Shown here: positions 40,338 to 49,089 of the stretch, piece by piece | How positions within the stretch are numbered: position 1 is the stretch's first letter | Layout of the letters: every line of letters begins with the position of its first letter | Assembly: GCF_036632915.2 (NCBI RefSeq) | Contig: NZ_CP155552.1 | Location: forward strand, 1,302,001 to 1,366,000 | Direction of reading: 5' to 3' | Length of the DNA stretch: 64,000 nt | From: Faecalibacterium taiwanense | Lineage (GTDB): Bacteria > Bacillota > Clostridia > Oscillospirales > Ruminococcaceae | Notes under the pieces: generated by a model | The model's database searches: none | Told to the model about the DNA's origin: nothing | The model's input: only the letters and a program-made list of their open reading frames with translations | Translations under genes and position numbers: made by a program

Positions 40338-42221
40338 TTGATCGAAGACAAGACAAAGGAGCAGCAGCCCGCTTCACCGGTAAAACCGAAACGCGGCCAG
40401 AGGCTGCGCTCCCTTTGGGCACAGCTGCAATGCATGGGGCTTTTGCACCGGCACCGGCTGCGCCGTAAAACCCAGAATCATGTGAATGATTTTGGCAGAA
40501 AGCTTGCCCAGAATTCTGCCGTGCCAGTCATCGGGGAGACGCTGTATGCACTGGGCTATTCTACAGAGTATGGATTCGTCCGCGTTGGGCGCGGCCTGCG
40601 CAGCGGCTGGCTGTGGCTGTGGCAGGCATTTACGACACTGCTGGCAAATGCTGCGGCAATGGCGTTCCCGGGGGCAGCGCAGATGTTCCGGGACCTGTTC
40701 GGCCCGATCTGGCTGTTCTTCCGGGGCTGCGGTTCGCTGCTGGTGCACGCCCAACGGGTGCGGAAAGAAAAAGGCTTTGCCGCAGCCTGCAAAGCCAGCG
40801 TACATTATCTGGCCAGCGGCGTGCGCCGCAACCTGAAAACACTGCCGCGCATGGCCATGTATGTGCTGCCGGTGTGCGCACTGGCCGTTATGGTGACCGT
40901 GTTCAACCATACCGTCCGCCAGCCTTATGCGCTGGAGGTGCAGGTGAACGGTCAGACCGTCGGCTATGTGGCCAATGAGGATGTGTTCAACTCGGCCCGC
41001 GAGGCGGTGCAGGAGCGTATCAACTACGCAGACACCGACCATGCAAAGTGGACCGTGGAGCCTACCTACACCGTTACCGTGGCCCACAAGACCATGGATG
41101 AAAACGAGATGGCGGACGCGATCCTGAAGAGCGCCAGCGACGAGATCAGCGAGGGCACGGCCCTGTATCTGGATGGTGAGCTGACCGCAGTATGCAGCGA
41201 TGGTGTCAGCCTGCAGAGCTACCTGAGCAGCCTGCTGGAACCCTATGAGGACCCTGAGAACTCCAACGTGACCGTGGGCTTCAACAAGGAAGTCACGCTG
41301 GAAAACGGCATCTACTTCAACGACAGCTTTCAGGACGAAGCGGATGTGGAAAAGGAACTTTCCGGTGTGCAGCAGCAGGAAAAGATCTACACAGTGGGCA
41401 CAGGCGACACGCTATGGAGCATCGCCCAGAAAAACGACCTCACCTTCCGTGAGCTGTGCGAACTGAATACCAATTTCAAGGGCGCGCCCCTGAACGAGAA
41501 ATCTAACATTCAGGCCGGTGATGAGCTGATCGTGACCAAGCAGGAAGCTACGCTGGAAGTGCGCATCACCAAGGTGGAGACCTGGCAGGAGGAGATCCCC
41601 TATACCACCGAGACCACCACCTCCAACGAGTACACGGTGGGTACCAAGAAAACGGTGCAGAACGGTGTGAACGGCCTGCGTCAGATCACGGCGCAGCGTG
41701 TTTATAACACCGATGGCATCCAGCTTTCCCAGAAGATCCTGAGCACGGAAGTGGTGCAGGAGCCTGTCACGGAAAAGATCGTGAAGGGCACCAAAAAGGT
41801 GACCAGCAGCACCAGCTACATCACCGGCAGCGGTCAGTTCATCTGGCCGGTGCCCGGCTACCGGAACTGCTCGCGCTGGTACGGCGGCAGCCACAAGGGT
41901 GTGGATATCTGTGCGGCTGCCGGTACGCCCATCTACGCATCGGCGGGCGGCACCGTGACCAAGGCCGGCTACAACAAGGCCGGTGCCGGTACGGGTTATG
42001 GCTACTCCATCATCATCAGCCACGGCAGCGGCTACACCACGGTGTATGCGCACTGTCTGTCGCTGGCGGTGCACTCTGGTCAGTCGGTCAAGCAGGGCCA
42101 GCTGATCGGCTATGTGGGCAGCACCGGACGCTCCAGTGGCAACCACTGCCACTTTGAGATCCGCCGCAACGGCAGCTACATCGCGCCGCAGAATGTGTTC
42201 AACCGCAGAAAGTATAGGTAA
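40338..42221 (+). CDS. M23 family metallopeptidase with LysM and G5 domains
   Basis: A 627-residue bitopic cell-wall peptidase. A long cytoplasmic basic N-terminus leads to a membrane helix at about 172-192. Outside follow a stalk, a LysM peptidoglycan-binding module (YTVGTGDTLWSIAQKNDLTF, about 350-399), a G5 domain (about 403-487) and the M23 lysostaphin-type domain (about 503-620), whose zinc ligands are in HKGVDI and HCHFE. The complete active site suggests real endopeptidase activity. TTG at 40338 has AAGGAGA 8 bases upstream; the in-frame ATG at 40266 would add 24 residues without a binding site. Confidence 0.9.
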   Translation: MIEDKTKEQQPASPVKPKRGQRLRSLWAQLQCMGLLHRHRLRRKTQNHVNDFGRKLAQNSAVPVIGETLYALGYSTEYGFVRVGRGLRSGWLWLWQAFTTLLANAAAMAFPGAAQMFRDLFGPIWLFFRGCGSLLVHAQRVRKEKGFAAACKASVHYLASGVRRNLKTLPRMAMYVLPVCALAVMVTVFNHTVRQPYALEVQVNGQTVGYVANEDVFNSAREAVQERINYADTDHAKWTVEPTYTVTVAHKTMDENEMADAILKSASDEISEGTALYLDGELTAVCSDGVSLQSYLSSLLEPYEDPENSNVTVGFNKEVTLENGIYFNDSFQDEADVEKELSGVQQQEKIYTVGTGDTLWSIAQKNDLTFRELCELNTNFKGAPLNEKSNIQAGDELIVTKQEATLEVRITKVETWQEEIPYTTETTTSNEYTVGTKKTVQNGVNGLRQITAQRVYNTDGIQLSQKILSTEVVQEPVTEKIVKGTKKVTSSTSYITGSGQFIWPVPGYRNCSRWYGGSHKGVDICAAAGTPIYASAGGTVTKAGYNKAGAGTGYGYSIIISHGSGYTTVYAHCLSLAVHSGQSVKQGQLIGYVGSTGRSSGNHCHFEIRRNGSYIAPQNVFNRRKYR

Positions 42222-42299
42222 AGGCAAGTTTGCAGAGGGCTTTTTCTCCGGAGAAGGCCCATCTGCTGTATTATGTAACAGAAAAGGAGAGATGATCTT

Positions 42300-43019
42300 A
42301 TGTCTACCCCTCACATCAGTGCTGAAAAAGGCGATTTTGCAAAGACCGTCCTGATGCCGGGCGATCCCCTGCGTGCAAAATTCATTGCGGACACCTTCCT
42401 TAAGGATGTCCGTCAGGTGACCGGCGTGCGCGGCATGCTTGGCTTTACCGGCACTTACGAGGGCCGGCCCATCAGCGTGATGGGCAGCGGCATGGGTATG
42501 CCGTCCATCGGCATTTATTCCTATGAGCTGTTCAAGTTCTACGATGTAGAGAACATCATCCGCATCGGCTCTGCCGGCAGCTATACCGACAAGGCCAGAC
42601 TGTTTGATACGGTGCTGGCCGCCGGTGCTGTGAGTGAAAGCAACTATGCCCGTGTGCAGAGCGGCTTTGAAGGGGACATCACGCTGCCCAGCCAGAGCCT
42701 GAACGACAAGCTGCGCGCATCTGCCGCAAAGCAGGGCATCCCCCTCATCGAGGGAAACATCCACTCTTCGGATGTGTTCTACCGTCAGCCCTCCGATGCA
42801 AAGCCCACCTACTGGGAAAAGCTGCGCGACGAGCGCGGCTGCCTGTGCGTGGAGATGGAGAGCTTTGCCCTGTTTGCCAATGCACAGGTGCTGGGCAAGA
42901 ACGCTGCCTGCCTGCTGACCATTTCCGACAGCTTTGTTTCGCCGGAGATCACCACGGCAGAACAGCGCCAGAAGAGCTTTACCGATATGATGAAGGTGGC
43001 ACTGGGTGCAGAATACTAA
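42300..43019 (+). CDS. deoD: Purine nucleoside phosphorylase, DeoD type
   Basis: A 239-residue hexameric phosphorylase splitting purine (deoxy)nucleosides to base and (deoxy)ribose-1-phosphate. Signature: STPHISAEKGDFAKTVLMPGDPLRAKFIAD, GMGMPSIGIYSYEL, RIGSAGSY, the nucleoside pocket VEMESFALFANAQ, and LTISDSF with the catalytic aspartate. AAAGGAGA lies upstream. It opens the nucleoside salvage block; cdd follows after a weak hairpin. Confidence 0.97.
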   Translation: MSTPHISAEKGDFAKTVLMPGDPLRAKFIADTFLKDVRQVTGVRGMLGFTGTYEGRPISVMGSGMGMPSIGIYSYELFKFYDVENIIRIGSAGSYTDKARLFDTVLAAGAVSESNYARVQSGFEGDITLPSQSLNDKLRASAAKQGIPLIEGNIHSSDVFYRQPSDAKPTYWEKLRDERGCLCVEMESFALFANAQVLGKNAACLLTISDSFVSPEITTAEQRQKSFTDMMKVALGAEY

Positions 43020-43036
43020 GCGTTAAAAACGCATTT

Positions 43037-43076
43037 CAGCGCGGTTTGCCTGCAAAAGGGCTTGCCGCGCTGTTTT
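43037..43076 (+). terminator. Weak terminator or attenuator between deoD and cdd
   Basis: CAGCGCGG, a 20-base loop, CCGCGCTG, then TTTT. No separate cdd promoter is evident, so partial read-through is likely. Confidence 0.55.
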
Positions 43077-43109
43077 CGACCCCTGAAAACCAAAAAAGGA
43101 GTGACGGAT

Positions 43110-43556
43110 ATGACAAACCTGACCCTGGAAGAAAAGAAGGAGCTCATCCGCATGGCACTGGCTGCACGGGAAAAAGCCTATGTACCCTACAGCGATTTTA
43201 TGGTAGGCGCTGCCCTGCGCGCCAAGGATGGCCGCATTTTTACCGGCTGCAACGTGGAGAACGCTGCCTTTACCCCCACCAGCTGTGCAGAGCGCACGGC
43301 TCTGTTCAAGGCGGTGGCCGAGGGTGTGACCGAGTTCACCGACATTGCTGTGGTGGGCAGCCGCCGCGGCGAGGTGAACGAGCAGATCACTTCTCCCTGC
43401 GGGGTGTGCCGCCAGGCTCTGTTTGAATTCGGCGGGCCGGAACTGAACGTTATCATGGCAAAGACACCAGAAGATTTTATCGAGCGCAGCATGGACGAAC
43501 TGCTTCCCTTCGGTTTTGGCCCCTCCAATGTGGCGGGCAACCGTGCCGTGAGGTAA
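43110..43556 (+). CDS. cdd: Cytidine deaminase
   Basis: A 148-residue tetrameric zinc enzyme converting (deoxy)cytidine to (deoxy)uridine. Zinc ligands Cys59 (SCAERTA), Cys97 and Cys100 (PCGVCRQ) and the catalytic Glu61 are present; CNVENAAF binds the nucleoside. ATG at 43110 has AAAGGAGTG just upstream. The upstream extension of the frame overlaps the deoD-cdd hairpin and is rejected. Product uridine feeds Pdp downstream. It has about 10 extra residues compared with the usual ~135. Confidence 0.96.
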   Translation: MTNLTLEEKKELIRMALAAREKAYVPYSDFMVGAALRAKDGRIFTGCNVENAAFTPTSCAERTALFKAVAEGVTEFTDIAVVGSRRGEVNEQITSPCGVCRQALFEFGGPELNVIMAKTPEDFIERSMDELLPFGFGPSNVAGNRAVR

Positions 43557-43734
43557 CGGGATAAAAGCGCAGAGGCACACTGCAGGACAATAAAGCAACG
43601 GAAATACGTGCATTGTGCGGCAAAACACAGGGAGTGCACGGAAAATGGCCGGAACTACGGCAAATTTGTGCATAAATACTACTTTTGATAAAAACTTACA
43701 AAATTATTGTAAAGATTTTGTAATCGGAATTCGC

Positions 43735-43763
43735 TTGCATCTGACACGGCTTGCCGTTATACT
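43735..43763 (+). promoter_or_regulatory. Sigma-A promoter of the BMP lipoprotein gene
   Basis: TTGCAT, 17 bases, TATACT, 77 bases before the ATG. The stretch from 43557 to 43734 is A/T-rich and shows no gene or structured motif. Confidence 0.8.
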
Positions 43764-43840
43764 TGAGCCAGTAAATGTGCAGTTCTGCGCATTTTATTTG
43801 TTTGACGCAATTTTATTAAAAATAAAAGGAGAGTTTGATT

Positions 43841-45016
43841 ATGATGATTTCTCGTCGTAATTTCCTGGCTGTGGCTGGTGCCGCTGCCGCTGCCGCTGCT
43901 CTGACCGCTTGCGGCGGTTCTTCCGCTTCTTCTACCAGCACCGCTTCTTCCGCTGCTGCTTCTACTGCTTCCTCTGCTGCTGAGGGCGGTGAGAAGATCG
44001 TCAAGGTCGCTCTGACCTGCGATACCGGCACGATCGATGATGAGAGCTTCAACCAGGCATGCTGGACTGCTGTTTCCAGCTACATGGGCGATGACTGCCA
44101 GTACTACATTCCCGAGGCTGACGCTTCCGATGAGGACCGCGAGACCATGATCCGTCAGGCTGTCAACGACGGCGCTGATGTGATCGTCTGCGTCGGCTAC
44201 CTGTACGGCGCTTCTCTGGCATGGGCTGCTGACCAGTATCCCGATGTCAAGTTCATCGCCGTCGATGTGACGCAGGGCGATATCGGCACCGACGCTATCC
44301 CTGCTAACTGCTACTGCATCACCTTCAAGGAGGAGCAGGCAGGCTATCTGGCAGGCTACGCCATCGCAAAGGACGGCAAGACCAAGCTGGGCTTCCTGGG
44401 CGGCATGGCTGTTCCCGCTGTTATCCGTTACGGCTACGGCTTCGTGCAGGGCGCTGACGCTGCTGCTGCTGAGCTGGGTCAGAACATCGAGATCAACTAC
44501 TTCTATGGCGGCCAGTTCTACGGCGATGCAAACATCACCTCCCGTATGGAGGGCTGGTACTCCAACGGCACTCAGGTCGTCTTTGCCTGCGGCGGCGGCA
44601 TCTACACCTCCGCTGTTGAGGCTGCTCTGAAGAACAATGGCTACGTCATCGGCGTTGACGTTGACCAGAACTACATCGGTGCAAACGGCGTTGCAGATGG
44701 CACCTACGCTTATAACCCGTTCATCACCTCTGCTATGAAGGGCCTGTCCGAGGCTGTCAACACTGCTCTGGCTGATATCGATGCCGGCAGCTGGGGCGAC
44801 ATCGCAGGTTCCAATGGCAACTTCGGTCTGGAGGACGGCGATTATATCGGCCTGCCCACCGATGCAGACAGCTGGAACTTCGAGTCCTTCACCACCGACG
44901 AGTACGAGGAAGTCAAGGGCAAGATCAAGAGCGGCGAGATCACTGTTGATAACAGCTCCGACGACGCTACCAAGCCCACCGTCAGCGAGTTCACCACTGT
45001 CAACTACATCCAGTAA
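43841..45016 (+). CDS. BMP family nucleoside-binding lipoprotein
   Basis: A 391-residue substrate-binding lipoprotein of the BMP/Med family, which binds purine or pyrimidine nucleosides for the adjacent ABC transporter. The signal peptide reads SRRNFLAVAGAAAAAAALTAC: a lipobox LTAC (lipidated Cys24) preceded by a twin-arginine motif, so export may be by Tat. A Ser/Ala/Thr linker leads to the two-lobe domain (VALTCDTGTIDDESFNQ, GADVIVCVGYLYG, FKEEQAGYLAGYAIA). Codon use is strongly biased to GCT and similar codons, unlike its neighbours, suggesting high expression. It has its own promoter and terminator, separating it from the ATPase gene. Confidence 0.93.
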   Translation: MMISRRNFLAVAGAAAAAAALTACGGSSASSTSTASSAAASTASSAAEGGEKIVKVALTCDTGTIDDESFNQACWTAVSSYMGDDCQYYIPEADASDEDRETMIRQAVNDGADVIVCVGYLYGASLAWAADQYPDVKFIAVDVTQGDIGTDAIPANCYCITFKEEQAGYLAGYAIAKDGKTKLGFLGGMAVPAVIRYGYGFVQGADAAAAELGQNIEINYFYGGQFYGDANITSRMEGWYSNGTQVVFACGGGIYTSAVEAALKNNGYVIGVDVDQNYIGANGVADGTYAYNPFITSAMKGLSEAVNTALADIDAGSWGDIAGSNGNFGLEDGDYIGLPTDADSWNFESFTTDEYEEVKGKIKSGEITVDNSSDDATKPTVSEFTTVNYIQ

Positions 45017-45062
45017 GCTGTTGTCCGGCAGGCCTGCCTGCGGACGATCGATAGTTCTTTTC

Positions 45063-45100
45063 AAAGCGGGGCATCCTGTAACGGGGTGTCCCGCTTTTTT
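45063..45100 (+). terminator. Rho-independent terminator after the BMP gene
   Basis: AAGCGGG...CC paired with GG...CCCGCTT and six T. Allows the binding protein to be made in excess over the transporter. Confidence 0.8.
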
Positions 45101-45206
45101 CTGTCTTCTATTGGTGTAATGCGGGAAAAATGCAGCGTACTCTTCGTGAAAAGAGTACAAAAGTAATACTATTGTCTGTGCTTTCTGCCAAAAAGCAAAA
45201 AAGACA

Positions 45207-45235
45207 TGTGCAAATTGCCGCAAATCAGGTATAAT
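45207..45235 (+). promoter_or_regulatory. Promoter of the nucleoside ABC transporter operon
   Basis: TATAAT at 45230-45235 with a poor -35 (TGTGCA, 17-base spacing). An ATG that overlaps the -10 is in frame with the ATPase but is not a usable start. Confidence 0.6.
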
Positions 45236-45254
45236 GGAACTTAAAGAAGTATCG

Positions 45255-45269
45255 GTGTCGAAACGACAC
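45255..45269 (+). promoter_or_regulatory. Hairpin next to the ATPase ribosome-binding site
   Basis: GTGTCG-AAA-CGACAC ends one base before AAAGGAGAG. A stem this close to the Shine-Dalgarno could limit ribosome access or protect the 5' end. Confidence 0.5.
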
Positions 45270-45287
45270 GAAAGGAGAGTGAGCAGA

Positions 45288-46826
45288 TTGGCAGAGGATT
45301 TTGTGATCGAAATGCTCCACATTACCAAGGAGTTCCCTGGAATCAAGGCAAACGACGATATCACCCTGCAGCTGCGCAAAGGCGAGGTACATGCCCTGCT
45401 GGGCGAGAACGGCGCCGGCAAAAGTACACTGATGAGCGTGCTGTTTGGCCTGTACCAACCGGAAGCTGGTCAGATCCGCAAAAACGGCAAGGAGGTTGTC
45501 ATCCGCAACCCCAATGATGCAAACGCACTGGGCATCGGCATGGTGCACCAGCACTTCAAGCTGGTGGAATGCTTCAGCGTGCTGGACAACATCATTCTGG
45601 GGGTGGAACCCAACAAGATGGGCTTTTTGCAGAAGGCCGAGGCACGCAAAAAGGTGATGGCCCTGAGCGAAAAGTACGGCCTGCGCGTGGACCCGGATGC
45701 ACTGATCAGCGATATCTCTGTTGGTATGCAGCAGCGCGTTGAGATCCTGAAGATGCTGTACCGCGACAACGAGATCCTGATCTTCGACGAGCCTACCGCA
45801 GTGCTGACCCCGCAGGAGATCGACGAACTGATGGAGATCATGCGCGGGTTCAAGAAGGAAGGCAAGTCCATCCTGTTTATTACCCACAAGCTCAACGAGA
45901 TCATGGCGGTGGCAGACCGCTGCACTGTTCTGCGCAAGGGCAAGTATATGGGCACCGTGGACATCAGAGACACCACCAAGGAAGAGCTTTCCCGCATGAT
46001 GGTTGGCCGTGATGTGCAGCTGCAGGTGGACAAAAAGCCTGCCAACCCCGGCGAAGTGGTGCTGGATGTGGAAAACGTCACCATGCACAACGCCCAGCGC
46101 AAGAAGGACGCAGTCCGGGATGTCTCTTTTCAGGTGCACGCGGGCGAGATCGTCTGCCTTGCAGGCATTGAGGGCAACGGCCAGACCGAGCTTGTCTACG
46201 GCCTGACCGGTCTGGAAAAGATCGGCAGCGGCAAGATCATGCTGGACGGCAAGGACATCACCAATGAGACCATCCGTCAGCGCTCCAAGGACGGCATGAG
46301 CCACATCCCGGAGGACCGTCACAAGCACGGTCTGGTGCTGGACTACAGTCTGGAAAATAACATGGTGCTGCAGCGTTACTGGCAGCCGGAGTTCCAGAAG
46401 GGCGGCTTTATCCGCAGTGATAAGGTGCGCGAATACTCCGATAAGCTGATCGCGCAGTATGATGTGCGCAGCGGTCAGGGCAGCCTGACCACCGTGCGCA
46501 GCATGTCCGGCGGCAACCAGCAGAAGGCCATCATTGCCCGCGAGATCGATAAGGACCCGAAGCTCTTGGTGGCAGTCCAGCCCACCCGCGGTCTGGACGT
46601 TGGTGCAATTGAATACATCCACCGTCAGATCGTGGCCGAGCGCGATAAGGGTACGGCCGTGCTGCTGGTCAGTCTGGAGCTGGACGAGGTGATGAACCTG
46701 TCCGACCGCATCCTTGTGATGTACGAGGGCGAGGTCGTGGGCGAATTTGACCCCAAGACCACCACCGTGCAGGAGCTGGGCCTGTATATGGCAGGCGCAC
46801 GCAAGCAGGGAAAGGAGAGCAAATAA
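45288..46826 (+). CDS. Nucleoside ABC transporter, ATP-binding protein (two ABC domains)
   Basis: A 512-residue tandem ATPase that powers nucleoside uptake (YufO/NupA-type). First domain: Walker [10 protein letters not shown] at about 40-48, Q-loop [10 protein letters not shown], signature [15 protein letters not shown], Walker [14 protein letters not shown]. Second domain: a degenerate Walker A ([13 protein letters not shown]) and signature [16 protein letters not shown], the asymmetry usual for this family. TTG at 45288 has AAAGGAGAG 8 bases upstream. The permease genes follow after 3 and 1 bases. Confidence 0.94.
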   Translation: MAEDFVIEMLHITKEFPGIKANDDITLQLRKGEVHALLGENGAGKSTLMSVLFGLYQPEAGQIRKNGKEVVIRNPNDANALGIGMVHQHFKLVECFSVLDNIILGVEPNKMGFLQKAEARKKVMALSEKYGLRVDPDALISDISVGMQQRVEILKMLYRDNEILIFDEPTAVLTPQEIDELMEIMRGFKKEGKSILFITHKLNEIMAVADRCTVLRKGKYMGTVDIRDTTKEELSRMMVGRDVQLQVDKKPANPGEVVLDVENVTMHNAQRKKDAVRDVSFQVHAGEIVCLAGIEGNGQTELVYGLTGLEKIGSGKIMLDGKDITNETIRQRSKDGMSHIPEDRHKHGLVLDYSLENNMVLQRYWQPEFQKGGFIRSDKVREYSDKLIAQYDVRSGQGSLTTVRSMSGGNQQKAIIAREIDKDPKLLVAVQPTRGLDVGAIEYIHRQIVAERDKGTAVLLVSLELDEVMNLSDRILVMYEGEVVGEFDPKTTTVQELGLYMAGARKQGKESK

Positions 46827-46829
46827 CAC

Positions 46830-47999
46830 ATGAACAAGAAAAAACTTTCCCACAGCAGTCTGAACAGCTCCATCACCAGTGTGCTGGCTGCTCTGCTGTG
46901 CATCCTGATCGGCCTTGTGGTCGGTTTTCTGGTGCTGCTGGCCATCAACCCGGCGCACGCATGGGGCGACGGCTTTGTGCGCATCCTGAAGGGCGGCTTC
47001 CATGACGCACCCTATGGCGTCGGCAAGGAGCTGGCAAATGCGGCTCCCCTTATTATGACCGGTCTGTCCGTGGCGTTTGCCTTCAAGACCGGCCTGTTCA
47101 ACATCGGTGCGGCGGGTCAGTACACGCTGGGCGCTTACGGCGCTCTGTACTGCGCCATCATGCTCAAGCTGCCGTGGTTCGTCTGTCTGATCGCAGCCAC
47201 CATTCTGGGCGGCATCTGGGGTGCGATCCCCGGCTTCTTCAAGGCCTACTTCAACATCAACGAAGTCATTACCTCCATCATGTTCAACTGGATCGGCCTG
47301 TATCTGGTCAATGAGCTCATTTACCAGAACGGCACCGGCCCCATGTACGATGTGCGCAACACCCGTACCATCAACATCAGCAAGAACGCCGATTACGCTC
47401 AGTCCATCATCCCGGATTTCGGCCTGAACAAGCTGTTCCAGACCAACAGCACCACCATCGCCATCTTCTTGGCGGCAGCAGTGGCAGTTCTGATCTGGGT
47501 GGTGCTGAACAAGACCACCTTCGGCTATGAGCTCAAGGCTGTGGGCCTGAACAAGAGCGCTGCCCGCTACGCCGGCATCAACGAGAAGAAGAACATCATC
47601 CTCTCCATGGCCATTGCCGGTGCGCTGGCCGGTTTTGGTGCGGGCCTGTACTATCTGTCCAATGTGTCCCAGTGGAACCCGCTGAACTCCACCAGCCTGC
47701 CGACAATGGGCTTCAACGGCATTTCCGTTGCACTGCTGGCAAGCTCCAACCCCATTGGCACCATTTTCTCGGCAATCTTCATTTCCCATATCTCGGTGGG
47801 CGGCTCCTTCCTTTCCACCAAGTATTACCCCACTGAGATCTCGGACCTGATCAGCGGTATCATCATCTACCTGTGTGCATTCTCCATGCTGTTCCGCGGC
47901 AAGATCCACGCACTGCTGTTCAAGAATGCCGATAAAACCAATGTGAACGCAGAGCCTGCTGCTCCTGCAAAATCTGCAACCGAAAAGGAGGGCAAGTGA
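46830..47999 (+). CDS. Nucleoside ABC transporter permease 1
   Basis: A 389-residue membrane protein of the branched-chain-type permease family (BPD_transp_2), larger of the pair (YufP/NupB-like). About ten hydrophobic segments; the coupling region and the family motif [22 protein letters not shown] before a Gly/Ala-rich helix are visible. An Ala/Pro-rich cytoplasmic tail closes it. AAAGGAGAG precedes the ATG. Forms the translocation pore with the next gene product. Confidence 0.92.
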   Translation: MNKKKLSHSSLNSSITSVLAALLCILIGLVVGFLVLLAINPAHAWGDGFVRILKGGFHDAPYGVGKELANAAPLIMTGLSVAFAFKTGLFNIGAAGQYTLGAYGALYCAIMLKLPWFVCLIAATILGGIWGAIPGFFKAYFNINEVITSIMFNWIGLYLVNELIYQNGTGPMYDVRNTRTINISKNADYAQSIIPDFGLNKLFQTNSTTIAIFLAAAVAVLIWVVLNKTTFGYELKAVGLNKSAARYAGINEKKNIILSMAIAGALAGFGAGLYYLSNVSQWNPLNSTSLPTMGFNGISVALLASSNPIGTIFSAIFISHISVGGSFLSTKYYPTEISDLISGIIIYLCAFSMLFRGKIHALLFKNADKTNVNAEPAAPAKSATEKEGK

Positions 48000-48000
48000 T

Positions 48001-48918
48001 ATGCTGCTTCTGATCAAATATACGCTGCTGTATGGCATCGTTCTGATGCTGGTGGCACTGGGCGGTATGTTCAGTGAGCACTCCGGCATCATCAACATTG
48101 CACTGGAAGGCATCATGGTCATTGGCGGTGTGGCGGGTGTTCTCACCCTGACCATGCTGCCTGCCGAAATGCCGGTCTTCCTCGTGGTGCTGATCTCTGT
48201 TCTGGTGGCGGCACTGGCCGGTATGGTGTACAGTCTGCTGCTGGCCTTTGCCTCCATCAACCTGAAGGCGGATCAGACCATCGGCGGCACGGCCCTGAAC
48301 CTGCTGGCCACGGCCATCGCGGTGGTCCTTGCCAAGAATTTCAGCGAGAGCGGCAGTGCAAAGCTGAACTACACCAACAAGCCCTTCCTGTTCAGCATCG
48401 GCGGGCTGGAGCTGAGCATTTTTGTGCCGCTGGGCATCATTCTGCTGATCATCAGCTATGTGGTGCTGTACAAGACCCGCTTTGGCCTGCGCCTGCGTGC
48501 CTGCGGCGAGCATCCGCAGGCAGCGGACTCTGTGGGCATCAATGTCTACAAGATGCGCTATGCCGGTGTTGTCATTTCCGGTGCACTGGGTGCGATCGGC
48601 GGTATGGCCTACATTGTGCCCCCGGTGCAGACCTGGAACTTTGAGGTGGGTGTGGCCGGCGCAGGCTTCCTTGCCATGGCTGTTATGATCTTTGGCCAGT
48701 GGAAGCCCTTCAACATCTTTGGCGCAGCCATGTTCTTTGCTGTGTTCAAGAGTCTGGCAAACATTGCAGACTCCACCTTCCTGGCACAGCTGCACTGGTC
48801 CAGCAACATCTACAACATGATGCCGTTCGTGGCGTCCATGATCATTCTTGCGTTTACCTCCAAGAACAGCATGGCACCCAAGGCAGAGGGCATCCCCTAC
48901 GACAAGGGATCCCGCTAA
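48001..48918 (+). CDS. Nucleoside ABC transporter permease 2
   Basis: A 305-residue membrane protein, smaller partner permease (YufQ/NupC-like). Signature: LGGMFSEHSGIINIALEGIMVIGG near the N-terminus, ADQTIGGTALNLLA, and RACGEHPQAADSVGINVYKMRY, the conserved EHP..A...G motif of this transporter class. It begins one base after the stop of permease 1, so they are translationally coupled. A strong terminator follows. Confidence 0.93.
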   Translation: MLLLIKYTLLYGIVLMLVALGGMFSEHSGIINIALEGIMVIGGVAGVLTLTMLPAEMPVFLVVLISVLVAALAGMVYSLLLAFASINLKADQTIGGTALNLLATAIAVVLAKNFSESGSAKLNYTNKPFLFSIGGLELSIFVPLGIILLIISYVVLYKTRFGLRLRACGEHPQAADSVGINVYKMRYAGVVISGALGAIGGMAYIVPPVQTWNFEVGVAGAGFLAMAVMIFGQWKPFNIFGAAMFFAVFKSLANIADSTFLAQLHWSSNIYNMMPFVASMIILAFTSKNSMAPKAEGIPYDKGSR

Positions 48919-48942
48919 AACGACGATTTGTGTTCCCAAAAC

Positions 48943-48982
48943 AAGGGCGCAGCTGCTTTTTCGGGCGGCTGCGCCCTTTTTG
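48943..48982 (+). terminator. Rho-independent terminator after the transporter operon
   Basis: AAGGGCGCAGC(TGC), a loop, GGCTGCGCCCTT and a T-run. Confidence 0.9.
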
Positions 48983-49015
48983 GTTTAAAATTGGGCAAAG
49001 TTTACAGAATGATAC

Positions 49016-49043
49016 TTGCTTTTGTTTGGAATTTTGCTATACT
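49016..49043 (+). promoter_or_regulatory. Promoter of pdp
   Basis: TTGCTT, 16 bases, TATACT, 46 bases before the pdp ATG. Confidence 0.7.
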
Positions 49044-49089
49044 ATATCTTACAATGTCGTACTATTGAAAAAACGAGGAGCGTGATACG

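Noticed and set aside
45234..45287. ATG at 45234 as start of the ATPase
   Set aside because: It overlaps the TATAAT -10 box, so it would not be in the transcript; TTG at 45288 has a proper Shine-Dalgarno.
45225..48260. A 1011-codon minus-strand frame across the nucleoside transporter
   Set aside because: It covers three well-identified plus-strand genes and lacks any domain or start signal.
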